Source: Lycorma delicatula (Eukaryota > Arthropoda > Insecta > Hemiptera > Fulgoridae). Taken from it: 64,000 nt of DNA. Positions 11,891 to 24,459 of this stretch are shown in pieces. Numbering within the stretch: the first letter of the stretch is position 1; every line of letters starts with the position of its first letter. The notes beneath the pieces were generated by a model. The model was not told where the DNA came from and ran no database searches. It worked only from the letters and a program-made list of their open reading frames with translations. Both the position numbers and the translations under genes were made by a program. The stretch lies in assembly GCF_047948215.1 (NCBI RefSeq), contig NC_134457.1, positions 16,900,626 to 16,964,625 on the forward strand, in the 5' to 3' direction.

Positions 11891-14654
11891 TATGGTATTT
11901 TTCTTTCACCTGGTAATTTTTCTTCCCATTTCTTGAAAGTGGTGCTAAATAGTAATTACGGAGAGTAAAATACCTAGTTCCTTCCTCAGAAGCAATCAAT
12001 TAATTCATCAAATAAAAAAAAATTCATTAGAGAATTAATATATTTTCAGCACATGCTATCTAACAAGCATTAATATCAGCTGGGTCCAAGGCTAGAAAGT
12101 AAATTCTAACGTATACAATTTTTATACAAGAAACAAACACCCAAATTAAAAATGTTCAGTTATAGACATACTGTATACTTTTGACAATAGATGTACAAAC
12201 AGGAAATATAAAATGCAATTTACATCACATATGATTTCCTTTTTTATATTTAAAATTTTTTATTTGTTTTAAATGGCAATGATAATTTTATCTGACAACA
12301 ATCAAAGCATTTCATTCAATATTTTTTACTTGTTCAGATTCTTTCATGTTATTCGGGCTATTTCTACTAGGATTAATGAAATATATTGATAATTTGCTAA
12401 TTAATAAAATAATTGATTAATGATGAAAATCTTTTATTTTTTAACTCATTATTTTAAACTGATTGTCTACCACTAAATATAAAAATGAATGATAATTAAT
12501 AAATACTTACAGGCAATCACATTTTCTTTAATAAGAAAAAAAAACAATTAAAATTCATTCTATGGCAACATTCCGAACAGAATATTATATCTACAAAGGT
12601 ATTCTTAAAATTTTCTGTCTTTATTTCTTATAGTTGTTTAATATTCTCTCTGAAATCAGCTTATAAATATTTAAAGGTAGTTCATCAAAGGAAACATATC
12701 ATTTGAGTCGTCAACAACAATACCTAGCATAATCTTCCTGGCAATTGTTCATTATTATTCTAGTCTAGATGCCACATTACACCCATCTCCGGATATAAAA
12801 TTCTTATAAGGAATATTACTAACTATTAAAATAGCTAATAAAAATGTACTAATGTGTGTGTATAATAAAAATAATCTTTTCAGGATTTAATTCTCAGAAT
12901 GAAATGCTATATACTAATTTGAACTTCCCATCTACAGAACATACATTACAAAATGTATGAAATATTTATAGTGTTTAAAAAATATCAAAATACTGTACTT
13001 AATTACATGGAATTGAAAAAATATCTTTATCATAAAATGGACTCTCATTGTATAGATCCCTACTACATTCTACTCGATGCCAGAAAATAAAATTCCTTTA
13101 ATTTTTTGACATCATTGTTTTTGAAGTTATCTGTAATTTTTATCCATTTATATCCTTTTTTCTTTCAAATTTCTCTAAATCTATTATTAACCATATCAAA
13201 TTTTTTCTCAAACAATTGGATGATGGTTAGAGGAAAATTAACTTTATTCTCCTTCATACAAAAGCATGATATTTAGTGTTACATCTTACTGTCATGGCAT
13301 GGTTACAGAAAGTATGTTAAAGAACAGAATAATCAAAACAAAATGAATTCTTAAAACTTAAAGAAGAGATTAAATGGATTTAAATTTTTCAGCTACTATA
13401 TACTCCTTAAGTATATCATAATTAGAATAATTTATTTTATACCAGTGATTAACATGGTAAATAAACCTCTCTACATTAAAATTTCTTTTAACTATTTCAT
13501 ATAACTAAATTTTCATATATATATGCATAAAGCAAAGATCTCTATTAAATTTGGAGGGGAAAAAATAAAGAGATAGGTAGATGAAAAATTAATTTTTATG
13601 AGTAATTATACTCTGCTGCTAAGATGAAATTTGATAAACTATTTATTAACGTTAAAAGATTATATACGAGTACATTAGCAGTACATGTTTATTTGAGTTC
13701 TGAGTTATGGTGGAGAATTTCTCATTACGTTTCTTAATACCAAAGAGAACAGAAAAAAATTAAATGTTGTGTAAGCTCTGTAATTCATATAAGGAACAAT
13801 CTGAACAATTATAACGAAATTATGTATTTATGAAAATTAATTAAAAATTTTTCTCTGCTACGTCTTCTTTTTTACTTTTGTTGACAGTTTTAGCAATGAT
13901 CTTTGCTTCTTCAGAATGATTTTTTTCTTAATATGATAAATTAATCAAAAAATATGTTCAAATTTTAAATTTTGAAATAGACAGCTGTTTATTAATCTCA
14001 GGCTTGAAAAAAATTTCAATATTCAAAATAAATAATAATTGCTTATATTTTTATAATCGGACTGTTTTATTAACTTATTAATAACTAATTCAAAAGAAGC
14101 AAGGATCTTTGTAAAAATACTAGATGAGGACAAAAGTAAAGAAGTAAGGAATAATGCTTAATTAATTTTAATAAATTAATATGCTCTGCTTTTAGTATTA
14201 AATTTGTTTAAATAATCTACTAAGGCAAGATACAATCTATTGAAAATAAAGTAAAATAATCCAGTGTCTCTATAATTATAAAGTAATTAAGTGAGGTTCC
14301 TGCTCACCACAAGCTTACTGTATTAAGAAATTCTTACCAGCTGTCTAGCAATTACATGGTTACGCGTTTATACCAGAATTTAGCTCACTGGAGATGGCAA
14401 AAAAATTAAAAATGCTAATTACCTAAAAAAAAGCTGGAAGAAGGCAGCAAAATATTACAAAATTCAATGAAAATTACTTGAAAATATATTAAATACAAAT
14501 GAGGCAACTTCTTTAAAAAAATGAAAGATTTAAAAAAAAACAATTTTTTTCTTATTTATAATTAATAAATTATTCCCCATTTCTGTTTAACTTGCCGCTA
14601 GCTTTTTTTTTTTTTAATTTTAAGTTGAACTAGTACAGTTGGGTATCATTGCCT
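11891..14654. other. AT-rich DNA without recognisable genes
   Basis: Nothing beyond low-complexity AT-rich sequence was recognised on either strand. No open frame with a family motif, no clear repeat shared with other parts of the window. Confidence 0.5.
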
Positions 14655-14905
14655 TCTTTCTTTTTCATTTAGCCTCCAGAACCACTGTAAGGTATTATTT
14701 CAGAGAATGAATGAGGATGATATGTATGAATGTAAATGAACTGTAGTCTTGTACAGTCTCAAGTCGATCATTCCTCAGATGTGTGATTAATTGAAACCAC
14801 ACCACCAATTCTTAAAAGTAACTGCCTTTACTAGGATTTGAACCTTAGAACTCTCGACTTTGAAATGACCCGTCAAATGACCAACTCTACGAGACTCATC
14901 GTAGA
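14655..14905 (-). mobile_element. SINE-A copy (tRNA-derived SINE)
   Basis: Minus-strand copy of the commonest SINE in the window. Read on the minus strand it goes from a tRNA-like head (GAGTTGGTCATTTGAC region, B box GGTTCAAATCCTAG) through a body containing TTTCAATTAATC, CAGTCTTGTACA-type and TTCATACATATCATC segments to a tail ending AGGCTAAATGAAAAAGAAAG. Pol III A and B boxes are decayed. It abuts the transposase relic at 14965. Confidence 0.75.
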
Positions 14906-14964
14906 TGATCATTGCCTGCAGCAACATAATATAAATGTAATAATCCAATTACATGTAGAGTCAA

Positions 14965-15441
14965 ACTTTCAAACCCGATTTTCAATAAATGTATAGTGTG
15001 GCATATTCAGGGACCAGTTAATCAAACAATTTATTTAAAAAAAATCACCTTTCTGGTGTTGCGTACAAAGATTTTGACAAAATCAATTGTCAGTTTTGCT
15101 AAAAGATGTACCTCTTGAAAAAAGGCAGAAAATGTTATTCCAACATGACAGTGCAGCACCTCATTCTTCACAAGACATTAGACAGCATCAGTCAAGGTGC
15201 GCCAGTTAATTGGCCTCCTATGGTGCCCAATTTAAATCATTTGGACCATTACATTTGCGATCATTTAAAGGAACTTGTTTATGCAGAAAAAATTAATTTC
15301 AAAGAAGAATTATTGAACCGAATTTAAATACTCTTGAATATCTTAAGAATGACCATGATACTGTTAGAAAAGCTTTCTCTGATGTTATACGTCAGACTAG
15401 ATTTTGCATAAACTATCAAGATCATTTTGAACAATATCTGT
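14965..15441 (+). pseudogene. Tc1/mariner-superfamily transposase relic (C-terminal half)
   Basis: C-terminal half of a cut-and-paste transposase of a type common in insects, often with an N-terminal DUF4817-like helix-turn-helix (from memory). At about 14979 the frame reads RFSINV, stop, CGIFRDQL, matching the strand before the second catalytic residue. At 15135 it reads MLFQHDSAAPHSSQD, the block holding the second Asp. Then come VNWPPMVPNLNHLDHYICDH and LKELVYAEKINFKEELLNRI, where the LDH of LNHLDH stands at the third catalytic position. It closes with DHFEQYL and a stop at 15441. Frameshifts between these blocks and in-frame stops show it is dead. The 5' half is absent; a SINE lies just upstream. 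The rep-G segment 200 bp downstream may be the 3' end of the same transposon. Confidence 0.75.
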
Positions 15442-15659
15442 AGGGTATGAAGATTAAATTAAAAGAAATACAACAAAATTAAATTTTTATGTACGTCACT
15501 TCATTTATATTTTGTTTTATTTTAGAGTAAAATTTGATTTCTTTAAAATGTATTTTGATTTTTATTGGACTTATTTACATCAATATTTTAATGCATTTAT
15601 TAGTCATTAAACAAAGTTATTGTATTACAAACCTAAATAACAGTTTTCAAACAAATATT

Positions 15660-15966
15660 TCAGATTTACTTCAGATATCGTTAAAAACTACTGGAAATAC
15701 AGTTCCGGAATCTATTTAATTTAATTTTTCAGGTCAAAAACTATAAGAGACCATTAATTTTGCCCTTCAATTAACATCCTAAAAATTTTAGTACAGCCTC
15801 ATTTCACCAGGGGAACTGAATTTCAGGCAAAATCTTTCACTAGCTGTAACTTGATAACAAAGCATTTCCAGACTTATGTTTATGTTAACTTTTTCGATTA
15901 TTTTGATGAGAGAAATAACACCTGTGAATATATCAGTTTCCTCATGGGACACCTGCATAAGAAGTA
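15660..15966 (+). repeat. rep-G copy, possible 3' end of a Tc1-type transposon
   Basis: One of four related segments (others at about 24460-24730, 37225-37510 and 44720-45010). The shared core contains TTTCAGT-CGACC-TTTCACC, then GAAATCTTTCACTAGC and a GTAACTCG-TAACAAAGC stretch. This copy ends CTCATGGGACACCTGCATAA, which reversed resembles the GGTGTCCCATGA-type terminal repeat of many Tc1-like elements. Its place just after a Tc1-type transposase relic supports a common origin; that link is inference. Confidence 0.55.
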
Positions 15967-17126
15967 TAAACTTTAAAAAAAATTGTTGAAAAATATTTTA
16001 ACTGACGGTGCTGAATAGAGCAAAATAACAAAAAACATATATTTCAATCTTAACAGGTGGGGATTTAATTTTTTTTAAATGTTTGTTTGTTTGATGATTT
16101 ATACATGCATACAGGTAACAAATCTGCTGTAACAAAATTGAAATTTGTTTTTTAGCAAAATCCCATCTGCCCCCGTAACAATTTAAAAAAAAATGATCAA
16201 CATACTATTTATATATATATATATATATATATAGATATATTTTAGTCCAATTTGAAAAAAATTGGTTACGTCAATTCTGAGATATAAAAGGCCAAAAGCA
16301 ATACATACATTATACACACATATATAAATACTTGTATTATTTTTAGTTAACTACTTGTACCAAAAAACATCACCATTTGCAAAAAAAATACCAATACCCC
16401 ACTTTTGACATGATCATCATACTTTTCTCTTTTAGTTCCCTGCCTCTATTTTAGCTATATTCACTTGGAAAGTAAAAAATATGATGAAATCTTCAGATTT
16501 TTTTTATGTGTTTTCTATAACAATGATATTGAAATGAGGCCAGAGAATATTGTTGATAATTTAAAACATGGAAACGAAGATATCTAAAAAAAGACTAAAG
16601 TTGAAAAATACATACTGGTAAAAACTGTAAAACCATTGTAAGTTCATATTTTGGCTACCATTTCAACTTTACAACTCTCAAATTTTTATGTTCATTTTCA
16701 ATATTACACATTATTTGAGAGACTGATAATTATTTACTCATATGTATGATAAATTATTTATTAAAACATTTTAAAATTGAAAATCAATAAAAAATATTAA
16801 TTCAAATTTGCTGAGATAATATTGGTTATACAATTCTGATTAGATACACCAGATAAGAAATCCTAAAAAACTATTTAGATAAGCTACAGTATTCAATTCA
16901 TAACCATTATTAAGTCTAATTATATAAAATATTATTATATTAAAAAAGAGTATGTCGACAACAAACTACGCTTATAGTATTTTAATCATGCATCGAATGA
17001 TGAAATGATATTGATAACACGCTATGGACTTTTACATAATTTATTATCATAACAAGTGAACACATCAGCGTACATGCAACTGTGCATGTATGTGTTCTGT
17101 GATTACCATCAGACTACAGGTGGATC
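15967..17126. other. AT-rich DNA with a short TA microsatellite
   Basis: Apart from a (TA)n tract at about 16207-16240 nothing was recognised. A short ATG-led stretch on the minus strand near 16370-16412 was examined as a possible first exon of carbonic anhydrase and rejected. Confidence 0.5.
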
Positions 17127-17144
17127 AGCGCGCTCGCGCGCGCG

Positions 17145-17182
<38 letters not shown>
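17127..17182. repeat. (CG)n(CA)n compound microsatellite
   Basis: GCGCGCTCGCGCGCGCG followed directly by ACACAC to 17182. Alternating purine-pyrimidine throughout, a tract type able to form Z-DNA. It precedes the GC-rich head of the rep-E copy by about 220 bp. Confidence 0.95.
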
Positions 17183-17186
<4 letters not shown>

Positions 17187-17406
17187 ACCAAAACAAAAAA
17201 AAACCCAATAAAAATTACTGTTTTATCATTTTATCAAAATAATTTAAAAAAATTCCATTGCCAGCAAATAATAAAAGATAAACACGATGTTAAATATTTA
17301 AGTTCTTTACTATTTATGGCATTTTAAAATTTGTATCATGACGCTTAATATAAAAATAATACATTAAACTAAAATTAAGTAATGTGAAAACCTATTATTT
17401 CATTAT

Positions 17407-18377
17407 TAGCCAGCCCCTCTAGCCAGAACTTGGCCCTCAGAACCCAGGTTGGCCCAGCCGAACTCTGAAGTCAACTCAGGGCCTTCCAGGGCTACGGGGC
17501 CTATGCCAGCACTACAGAGCTGGCTTCACTTGCCATTCCACGTTGCCAGGGGCACCGGCACCCTGGACACCCACAGAACTCGCTTCGGTTGCCATTCCCA
17601 TCTACCCAGAGGGCTCTGATCCCTGGACCCATGCATGTTTGTGTTGTCCTCATGGTGTAAGAATAATACTAATAAATAATAATTATAGTATTCAGGCTTT
17701 ATAGAAACCCGAAAAAGAAACTAAATTACAGAGAGAATAATAATCACTACAATAACTAAAGTACAAACACTTTTGATGACAAAAGGAAACAGGGCCTACG
17801 TCGATAACTTTTAAACCTACCCTGCGATAACAGGAATGTATCCTGCAAATTTGAAAGCAATCGGTCGGTTGGTTCTTGCGTGATGCGATAACTGTCAAAC
17901 TTTATATATATAAATATTGGTCTGGCCTCTCACGAGGTGCTCGCATACCTCATACCTCACCACTCTAGCCCCACACACAGTCCCCATGGGAAGCCCATTA
18001 TTGTTAAACAGAATTTATTTAATATTATTTTATTTAACCTAAAATTTAATTGTATTATTTTTGTAATATTATTCATTCAATTGATTCAAATCATTCAGTT
18101 AAAACTTACCTCACACAGTGATAGAGACTCACAGTTCCTAGTTCATTTAATCAAATCATTAAAGTTTGTGCTTCAATCATCTCCACTACTACATATATTT
18201 ATATATACATTTTCTTTCAAGATGAAATATATCTACTAAAAACCTTCAGTCACGCCAAGAAAGATGGGTAAAAATCTGGTTGCTGTTGATGGAGTAATTT
18301 TTTTTTTGTTTATCTCAAATAAACAAAAACCCTCTTCCTCTTTACATAATAGTACAGATATATATACAGATATATAC

Positions 18378-18424
<47 letters not shown>
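17407..18424 (+). repeat. rep-E copy 1: GC-rich head, AT body, (AT)n tail
   Basis: About 1 kb repeat with a second copy at 32566-33676. The head (17407-17660) is unusually GC-rich and shares AGCCAGCCCCTCTAGC-, AGCTCGC/AACTCGCTTCGGTTGC- and CCATTCCCATC-type stretches with copy 2. The body shares GAATAATACTAATAAATAA, GTATTCAGGCTTTA, AAAGAAACTAAATTACA, AATCGGTCGGTTGGTTCTT and CACAGT-ATAGAGACTCACAGT. It ends in AACAAAAACCCTCTTCCTC and then (AT)n, as does copy 2. No open frame with known motifs exists. Class unknown; the microsatellite tail suggests a retroelement, but no reverse transcriptase is present. Confidence 0.75.
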
Positions 18425-18426
<2 letters not shown>

Positions 18427-19334
18427 TAAATGAAGTTTCACATTATGTATGTAAAGTCCAAAATTTTATAAAATTTTACAGTAGTTTTTCTTGGTATAGC
18501 TTTCTTCTTCAAAGTTGGGTAGCTGCGAAAAACGACACAGCTCAGTTAACCCATTTATAAATTAAAATCTATAAGCATTTATCATAACTACAGCTGACTC
18601 TCCCAATTTTCAGCAGGGTTTAGTAATAGTAATTGATTTTTGTCAGGCAGGCCTGTTCTGGAACCCATTACAGATTTCAGATGTAGTGGCCAACAACCAT
18701 GTCTTGACTGATTTATTCATTCACCCAAATTAGTTACAGAATGAGGCAAGTTGTTTCTTAATGTCCAAATTAATGTGTATTTTGCAGATGGGGCTGATTG
18801 TGTTGCTTTGAACTATCTTATAAAATAGTAAAGCTTGTCATCATTAGTAAATATTTTTTATTCTTGCTATATATATTCCCATATAAAATACTGTTATCTC
18901 TTGGCATTCGCTAAAAGTCAGAATAAATTTTCAGAAAGGAAAATGGCAGTCAAATCATTTATTAGCACCCATAAATAAAAAATCATTATTATTAACTTAT
19001 CATTATTATTATCAACTTATTATTCACACATTTTTTTATATTAACAAATCTACTTCTTTTGTACATAAAAGTCACTTAATCGTAACATATCTGTTATCAG
19101 ATCAGTTAACATAATTGTTCTTATGTTAACTCAGTATAATACAAATCAACATAGTAATAGAAAAATTTGAAAAAAACTGAACTTACATCATTAGCATGTT
19201 ATGAACAGTGTATGTTTAAATAATTTTCACTACAGTATTCTGCTTTTAACTTTATCAATTTATTTTGTTTCTTCACACTTTACCGTATTTAACATGTTTA
19301 ATATAATCAAGTATTAATATGTGCCCATCTCTGT
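18425..19334. other. AT-rich DNA without recognisable features
   Basis: Follows the (AT)n tail of rep-E. No gene or shared repeat was recognised. Confidence 0.5.
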
Positions 19335-19495
19335 ACAGAGTGGTAGCAAATCGGCCTTTCATCTGGAGGTCTTGGATTCAAATCCCGGTCAGCCATGGAC
19401 TTTCTCATACGCTACAAAATTCCATTTCCATATTCCATGTACAAGCTTTTCAAAGCTTCTGTGTAATTTTATCAAACAAAAAATAAATATGGCTT
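19335..19495 (+). mobile_element. SINE-B copy (tRNA-derived SINE)
   Basis: A tRNA-like head with an A-box-like AGAGTGGTAGC and a B box GATTCAAATCCCGG, 40-odd bases apart, is followed by CCATGGACTTTCTCATACGC and TACAAAATTCC and an A-rich end (CAAACAAAAAATAAATA). Related copies lie at 22745-22900 and 36677-36860. The head does not fold into a proper acceptor stem, so it is a SINE rather than a tRNA gene. Confidence 0.7.
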
Positions 19496-19821
19496 AAACC
19501 ACTTCTTCTACCTTTTATTTATATATTTCTTGGGATTAATTATATAATTTTTAATCTTCTATAATCAAGATTTTAACTTCGTTTTCCAATGATCCAGCCA
19601 TGCAAGTGCTGGACTGGATAGGAAAAATCATTTTATTTGTGAAGTAGCATATCTACTGATTCTTGATCTCATTTATGATATTATCTACTGATAAATAATA
19701 TTTTTTTAATTAACGAAGCAGTAATCTATATTGTTAATATATACATACTAATTGGATATAAGATGAACTACCAAACTTGAACAATAATTAGGCTTTAATT
19801 CTGTCCACACAGGAATTACTC

Positions 19822-20092
19822 TTTTTTTTCTGTTAGCCTCCAGAACCACCGTATTACTTCAGAGGATGAATGAGAATGATATTTATGAAAGTAAATGAAC
19901 TGTAGTCTTGTACAGTCTCAGGTCAACCGTTCCTGAGATGTGTGGTTAATTGAAACTTAACCACCAAAGAACACCCGTCTAGTAATTAAATCCATATAAA
20001 GTAACAGCCTTTACTAGGATTTGAACCTTTGAACATTCGACTTTGAAATCACCTGATTTCCGATGACGAGTTAACCACTAGACCAACCCAGG
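19822..20092 (-). mobile_element. SINE-A copy
   Basis: Near-complete minus-strand copy. On the minus strand it starts TCCTGGGTTGGTCTAGTGGT (A box) and TAACTCGTCATCGGAAATCA, then a B box GGTTCAAATCCTAG, and continues through TGAAACTTAACCACA-region complement, GACTGTACAAGACTACAG and a tail of GGAGGCTAACAGAAAAAAAA. Same family as 30844-31130. Confidence 0.85.
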
Positions 20093-20939
20093 AGAACAAG
20101 GAAGTACTGGTTTTTAAAAAGCAGAAGGATGTTAAACATCCTGTGGTACATGCACATACATAATACTATCATTATTTTTGTCAAATACAGCATACGTATG
20201 CTTGAAAGATTACACATACTTTTTAATTATATTTATTTTTCCAAGCACATAATTTTAAATGTAAATGAAATTATTTACAAAGAAAAAAAAAAATCGGCTA
20301 AGCTAATTTATTTATTTTTTATTTTTTTTAAACTGATTTAATACATCAAAGATGATTATAAAATATAAAAATGCTGATATATGGAATAATATTACATAGT
20401 AAGCTAAATTTGAAGTGAACCATAGATTGCTGATTAAGTCTGTTATTAAACTCTCATCATTTCACACTTAATAATCCAAGTAGATTATTCCCTGATACAT
20501 TCAGTTTCTGTCATAAGAGTGGGGTGAAAGGATTTAGCACTTAAATGTTATCGATATACCAATTTATTAAGCAGTTTTCTTTTTTCACAGCCTCCTGTAA
20601 TTTTTGTTACATTACATAAAGTGTAATAAATCTAACATCCTTCCACAATGTTCCTAGTTAATTATTAATTATAATAATATTTCAAGCAATTAACAAAACG
20701 ACTACTAATAATTGAAAAACAAATTTGCAGTTTTGCTGGTTATTCTACAATGAACAATAAATCCTGTACTTCTTTAAATGCTCAGTAAGTAATAATCTGA
20801 ACAGACAATTTGAAAAATTGTTTTAAAATGTTATTGTTAATAGCTTAATACAAGAGTAACACTGTTGAATAACAACTGATAAATGTTCAGTAAGTTTTAA
20901 GTAAAGCTATGAAATCTTCACACTTATTATTTTCATTTT
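20093..20939. other. AT-rich DNA without recognisable features
   Basis: Includes an A-run near 20282 and a T-run near 20322. No gene or shared repeat was recognised. Confidence 0.5.
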
Positions 20940-21860
20940 TGTTTGAATCGGAATTTTTAAACAAAAATTCGGATGGGGCTGTTTCGGGGCGCACAACGTT
21001 GGTTTAGCGTGCAACTTACAGATCTTGGATGAAGTTTCTCTGAGCTACAGACCCACCAACATATCTGTAATTTTAGTTCCTTCATTTTGTCAACTCTATA
21101 GATAAATTGGTCGGTCTGAATGTCAGCGAGTCACTTTTAGTGTATCGGATCGAAATAAAAACGAAACATTGACTACGTACTAAATTTGATTTTTAACATA
21201 AAACAGACACTAAATGGTACATTATTTCGACTTATATTCGACGACAATTCTGTTCAACATCGATCTGTGATATGAGAAGTAAGAGACATAAGGCATAATA
21301 AGCAGCGGTATGGGTGCTAGCTTTGCGACGTCCCTAAACAGTCTCACTCGCTCGGCACCGGACATCGGGGTACGTGTAACCTCCCTTTCCAACGATATGC
21401 GTAATTTATATTTCCGGCTGGCTTTTGCGCGGGCTGAGGCTGACATATTTAATTTGTTTACTTTTTTACGTGTTACTTTAATTTTTTACATATAAATAAT
21501 GTACTAAATACACTTATTATTATTTAAATCGATCTACGTTGACAAACTCTAAACACAAACATAGGAATCACAGCACTGTCACGTCTAAGTCGTGAGCTAC
21601 ACTGAATGGAAATTAGCGAGAGCGCCAGTTTTAGATCTGGGCAGTGTCCCCTCCCCACCAACCCGTTCGTGACACAAAATTTAAGTCGTATAGGCGAGCG
21701 GACCATGTAAGTTATAAAATGACACCGCATTTACGTCTCTGAGACTAATAGTTAGGGTTATTAAGGCAGGACGGATATAGACCTTTTCGTTACGCTACAA
21801 ATATCGGTTCTGGTACTAGTATGTTTCGGTGTGATTTTAAAGACGTGTCACGTCAAAAAC
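20940..21860. other. GC- and CpG-richer segment, unassigned
   Basis: Base composition departs from the AT-rich surroundings, with many CpG dinucleotides (for example around 20990, 21310-21370, 21420 and 21640-21700). Short overlapping open stretches exist on both strands. The minus-strand one (21222-21446) contains MSGAERVRLFRD, loosely like an N-terminal motif of some uncharacterised insect proteins, but nothing supports expression. It may be part of an unrecognised mobile element, or a promoter-like CpG segment. Nothing decides between these. Confidence 0.35.
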
Positions 21861-22119
21861 ATAAAATTTCATTGTGGAGAAATAATTCTACCGAACTTCT
21901 GAATGATCTATATTGTTCATACGTTTGAATGTTGAAAAGTTCCAAATTAAAATTGAAAACATTGAAAATTATGAAGTAGAAAACATCAATAACATTTTTC
22001 ATACGCTACATTTCCATATCCCCCGCAAAAGTTTCAAGCCAAAAAAATACACAATTTAAAAGGCGTTGATGAAAATTATTTGAGCATATGTCTACGTGGA
22101 CGTTGAATGAGATGCAGAA

Positions 22120-22560
22120 AATTATTTATTTTTTAGTTTTATTTATTTCGAGTTACTTTTTTACACTTTAAATATTATTCAATTATTTATTTATACCGCT
22201 CACCTATCACGTCATAACATAGCAAACGACTACAACAGCATTTTTTCTGGTGTTTTATTGCTGCTTTGTTTTGTTATTGCTCAAGATATTGAGGGTGATC
22301 TTACTCTGCAGCCTCACCCATTTGTAAGCATTAGACGTAAGCTGACGAAGTTCGATCGGTCCAGTAGTTTTGGAGATATACATTTATTTAGAGGTCACAC
22401 ACGTACATACGAGCATTAACATCCGAGAAATTTCCATCCGATTTATTGGGGTTCCTTAAGTGTCAAAACGTCTCACAAGATCCGGTTAAAACCGCATATG
22501 CCCAAATTAGACAGATTGCAATACTTTCCCTTCTAGAGCTATAGCTCTTGAATTCATGAC
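22120..22560 (+). repeat. rep-D copy, 3' part
   Basis: Shares with 63410-63880 the phrases ACCGCTCACCT-TCACGT-A-AACA-AGCA, GAGG-CACAC, TTCCATCCGAT, CCTTA-GTGTCAAAA, AAAACCGC-TAT-C-CAAATT and CTTTCCCTTCT-GAGCTA-GGCTCTTG. The tRNA-like head seen in the 63 kb copy is missing or unrecognisable here. Confidence 0.65.
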
Positions 22561-22744
22561 ATAGAAATAATATTAGTATAAAAGAAAATCTTTAATTTAT
22601 TTTAAATAAATTGTTAATCATACCTTTTTAATCAATATGGAATTTGGTATTAAATTACAAAAGTTTCTATTACAAACCCCTTTTCTTTTAGAAAATTTGT
22701 AAAAAAAAATTAATTAAGTAAAATAAATTAAGAGAAAAATGCTG

Positions 22745-22900
22745 ATTCGTGGCTGAGTAGATAGCGTGTCAGAATTTCATGCGGGGGTCCCTGGTTCGAA
22801 TCCCGGTCACACATGGGATCTTTTCATATATTACCAATTTCCACCTGGCTAATGACCATCGCTGTTGATCCCGCTCTATCATTACAAAAAAAAAACCAAA
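22745..22900 (+). mobile_element. SINE-B copy
   Basis: Head GTGGCTGAGTAGATAGCG (A box) and B box GGTTCGAATCCCGGTCACAC, then CATGGGATCTTTTCATATAT and an A-run at 22886-22896. It is followed at once by the start of a short rep-C-like fragment (GATGCGGACACTACATGACT, 22908-22935), so the two may form a composite or adjoin by insertion. Confidence 0.75.
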
Positions 22901-23287
22901 TAAAAACTGATGCGGACACTACATGACTTCCTTGTCTTCCCCTACGTGGCTGGGATGTATTTTTGCTGCACTTCATTTAAAGTTATTTAATTTGAAAGCG
23001 AGATACGATCCTCCGGTTTTTTAATAAAGTGGACAATTACACAATTGCTAAAATATTAGTTTTTATTAACATCAAATATTTATACAATTATTAAATCAAC
23101 AATCTTAGTTGAAATATTATGAGATAATATTAGATTAAATAAAATTTATTCTGAAATATTAGATTTATTTAAAGTAATAAAGAGACTTCTTAAGTCTTAT
23201 ATCAGTCTAAGACTGTTTTTTTAAAATTATTATGATATAACCATCAACAAAATGAAAAAAAAAAAACGAAATCACATGTTTCACAAA

Positions 23288-23966
23288 ATCAGCTGTGGAC
23301 ACCACATTACTTGGTACGCCTATTAAATTACATATACACATTTTTAAAAGTACATATAATTTTATTTCATTAATAACTTCTGATATTTTTTCATATTTTT
23401 TTTCGTTATTATTGAATTACTATTCATCGTAAAAATTTTTTTTCAATGAGAGGTTAATAATTTTATTAATAAATCAATATATTCAAATTAAAAAAAAGGA
23501 GGTGAAATCTGATAGAACCGATGTGCCTTCCTCTTATAAGATCCAAATATTTCATTAATTAAAAATTTATTTGGCTATAAATAATTATAATTTCTGAAAC
23601 CAATGAAAATAAGTATCGTTTATGATATATTGTTGAAAAGCCCATCAATAAGAGTTTATTACTGCAGTTAAGAAAAAGTACAAAATCAAAACGTTTTTGA
23701 TTTTTGGCTTTTTTCGTCGACACTTTTGGTCCAGTCGATTGCAATCAAAAAGGGAGGTACACAACTAGATGTTACAACAGTCCTAAATTAAAAATTTCTT
23801 ACTCGTTTTCGAGTTATGCGATATATATATATATACGTACGTAGAGATGTCACGCCGAAACTAGTCAAAATGGATTCAGAGATGGTCAAAAAGGATATTT
23901 CCGTTGAAATTTGAAAATCGAAATTTTTCGCGATCACAATACTTCCTTTACTTCGTATAAGGAAGT
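23288..23966 (+). repeat. rep-C copy 1 (full length, terminal hairpin)
   Basis: A roughly 660-680 bp repeat of unknown class. It opens with GTGGACACCACATTACTTGG (other copies ACATGACTTCCTTGTACGCC), then ATTAAATTACATATACAC, and an AT-rich middle. A conserved block follows around ATTTCATTAATTAAAA, ATTTGGCTATAA, CAATGAAAATAAGTA and TGATATATTGTTGAAAAG. Towards the end come CAGTCGATTGCAATCAAAA, GTCACGCCGAAACTAGTC and TTTCGCGATCACAATACTTC. The right end is a hairpin: ACTTCCTT and AAGGAAGT around TACTTCGTAT. No open frame is conserved between copies, so it looks non-autonomous. Confidence 0.8.
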
Positions 23967-24358
23967 GTAAACATCTTATAATCCATCGATGAATAAAAAC
24001 TGTGATACGTACATTATTAGCTTAATAAAGGGAAGAAGACAATTTTTCATAACAAATAAATTATTTTTTTATGTATGAAAAAAATAACAAAGTTTTTCCA
24101 TTTCCTATAATTAAAGATAAGAAAAATGTGCCGTAAAAATGTCAAGGTTTTGAAAATTTGTTTCATGGTATTTACAATTCTACGAAATTTAAATTATTAT
24201 ATTTTTCAACTTAGAAACAAACTATGAGGAAAGAATGGCGATAAAATTATAAACAGTAGTAAATACAAAAAAACGACTTTTTTATTTTAAAAATTGTTTG
24301 AATAATTTAAAATTGGAAAAGTTAATTTAAAAAAAATCTTAATTTACAGAGTGATACG

Positions 24359-24369
24359 GGGGGGGGGGA
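24359..24369. repeat. Poly-G run
   Basis: About eleven consecutive G. Prone to length error in sequencing. Confidence 0.85.
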
Positions 24370-24459
24370 GTAAATAATTGAGAAGTGATTCTAGAGCTGA
24401 AATAAGGAAAAACGTCCATACTAACATATATTCCAATATGTTGGATGGATAACATGAAA

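Noticed and set aside
16370..16412. Minus-strand ATG-led MSKVGYW stretch considered as the first carbonic anhydrase exon
   Set aside because: No donor site gives the phase needed to join the exon starting at 7808, and conservation beyond a GY pair is absent.
17937..18239. 100-codon open frame on the plus strand
   Set aside because: Lies inside rep-E, is not kept open in the second copy, and encodes low-complexity AT-driven sequence.
21222..21495. Overlapping open frames on both strands (74 and 61 codons)
   Set aside because: Mirror frames in a CpG-richer segment; the MSGAERVRLFRD resemblance is too short to support a gene.
22745..22816. Possible tRNA gene with good A and B boxes
   Set aside because: No matching acceptor or anticodon stem, and the head is followed by the same SINE-B body as at 19.3 and 36.7 kb.
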